Shown here: one piece after another, positions 32,088-32,202 of the stretch
Position numbering within the stretch: the stretch's first letter is position 1
How the letters are laid out: each line of letters starts with the position of its first letter
DNA from: Comamonas sp. lk
GTDB lineage: Bacteria; Pseudomonadota; Gammaproteobacteria; Burkholderiales; Burkholderiaceae_C
Reading direction: 5' to 3'
DNA: 32,202 nt
NCBI GenBank assembly: GCA_943324505.2
Contig: CALPLW020000008.1
Span: 1 to 32,202 of the forward strand
The notes under the pieces: model-generated
Database searches by the model: none
What the model was told of the DNA's origin: nothing
What the model saw: only the letters and a program-made list of their open reading frames with translations
Made by a program: the position numbers and the translations under genes

Positions 32088-32202
32088 TCATAGCCGCCCT
32101 GCGGCAAAGTCTGCAATCCGCTGCGCGGTGTCGGGGTCGGCAAAGCAGGCCATGGCGGCCTCGCGCTCCAGCTCCAGTGCCTTAGCCAGTTGGGTCTGCA
32201 GC
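32088..32202 (-). CDS. Enoyl-CoA hydratase/isomerase, C-terminal fragment (rest beyond the window)
   Basis: The minus strand from the right edge reads an open frame of 37 residues ending at 32088. The text LELEREAAMACFADPDTAQ and a final ADFAAGRL resemble the C-terminal tail of crotonase-fold proteins, where an ER-AA-CF-DPD segment precedes the last helix. The gene start and catalytic residues lie outside the window. It converges on the SDR. Confidence 0.6.
   Translation of the reverse strand, partial: LQTQLAKALELEREAAMACFADPDTAQRIADFAAGRL

Noticed and set aside
1-32202. CRISPR, tRNA, rRNA, insertion sequence or phage integration
   Set aside because: No regularly spaced repeats, cloverleaf-like sequences, transposase or integrase motifs were seen. 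This was by eye; a tRNA or repeat scan would settle it.

Overview
The window reads as a chromosomal segment of a GC-rich betaproteobacterium, most likely Burkholderiales/Comamonadaceae (Rhodoferax- or Polaromonas-like). This rests on the protein flavour, the many ATGA/GTGA stop-start overlaps, and the combination of a PhoD phosphatase, a complete C-P lyase set and a branched-chain-amino-acid-type (Liv) transporter with acyl-CoA genes. The taxon is inferred from remembered family resemblance, not from a search. I saw no tRNA, rRNA, CRISPR, insertion sequence or phage gene. Coding density is very high and no gene-free stretch exceeds about 175 bases.

Region 1 (1-5989) is a membrane-lipid block. 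It holds a partial phosphatidylserine decarboxylase (psd, minus), a divergent class III PLP aminotransferase with an N-terminal hydrophobic segment, a small Mpo1/DUF962-like membrane protein, a GT4 glycosyltransferase with a Pho box just upstream, and a YkgJ-type cysteine-cluster protein followed by an LplT-type lysophospholipid transporter. The genes suggest phospholipid recycling and replacement by glycolipid when phosphate is scarce.

Region 2 (6053-20428) is a phosphorus-scavenging block. A Tat-exported PhoD-like phosphatase and phnCDE (phosphonate import) each have a Pho box upstream. Convergent to phnE runs a coupled minus-strand set, phnF (GntR repressor) - DUF1045 2H phosphoesterase - phnN. 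Divergent from phnF is the C-P lyase operon phnGHIJKLM, followed by a PhnZ-like HD-domain oxygenase and then a Tat-exported class V PLP enzyme. phnO and phnP are absent; the 2H phosphoesterase is the obvious candidate to replace PhnP. The catalytic and iron-sulfur residues of PhnJ and the metal ligands of the HD protein are intact.

Region 3 (20467-32202) is a CoA-ester catabolic block: enoyl-CoA hydratase and a DUF1295 membrane protein (minus), a livJHMGF transporter with a promoter overlapped by a 26-bp dyad, an unusual acyl-CoA synthetase with both signature lysines apparently replaced, a SnoaL-like protein, a canonical acyl-CoA ligase (minus), an SDR (plus) and the C-terminus of another enoyl-CoA hydratase at the right edge. 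The imported substrate cannot be told from sequence; a lipid-like or carboxylic acid compound is more likely than an amino acid.

The most interesting signal is the adjacency of lipid-remodelling genes and phosphonate/phosphate-ester scavenging genes with candidate PhoB sites at the head of several units. The block contains two PLP enzymes and a membrane protein with no assigned role in either process.
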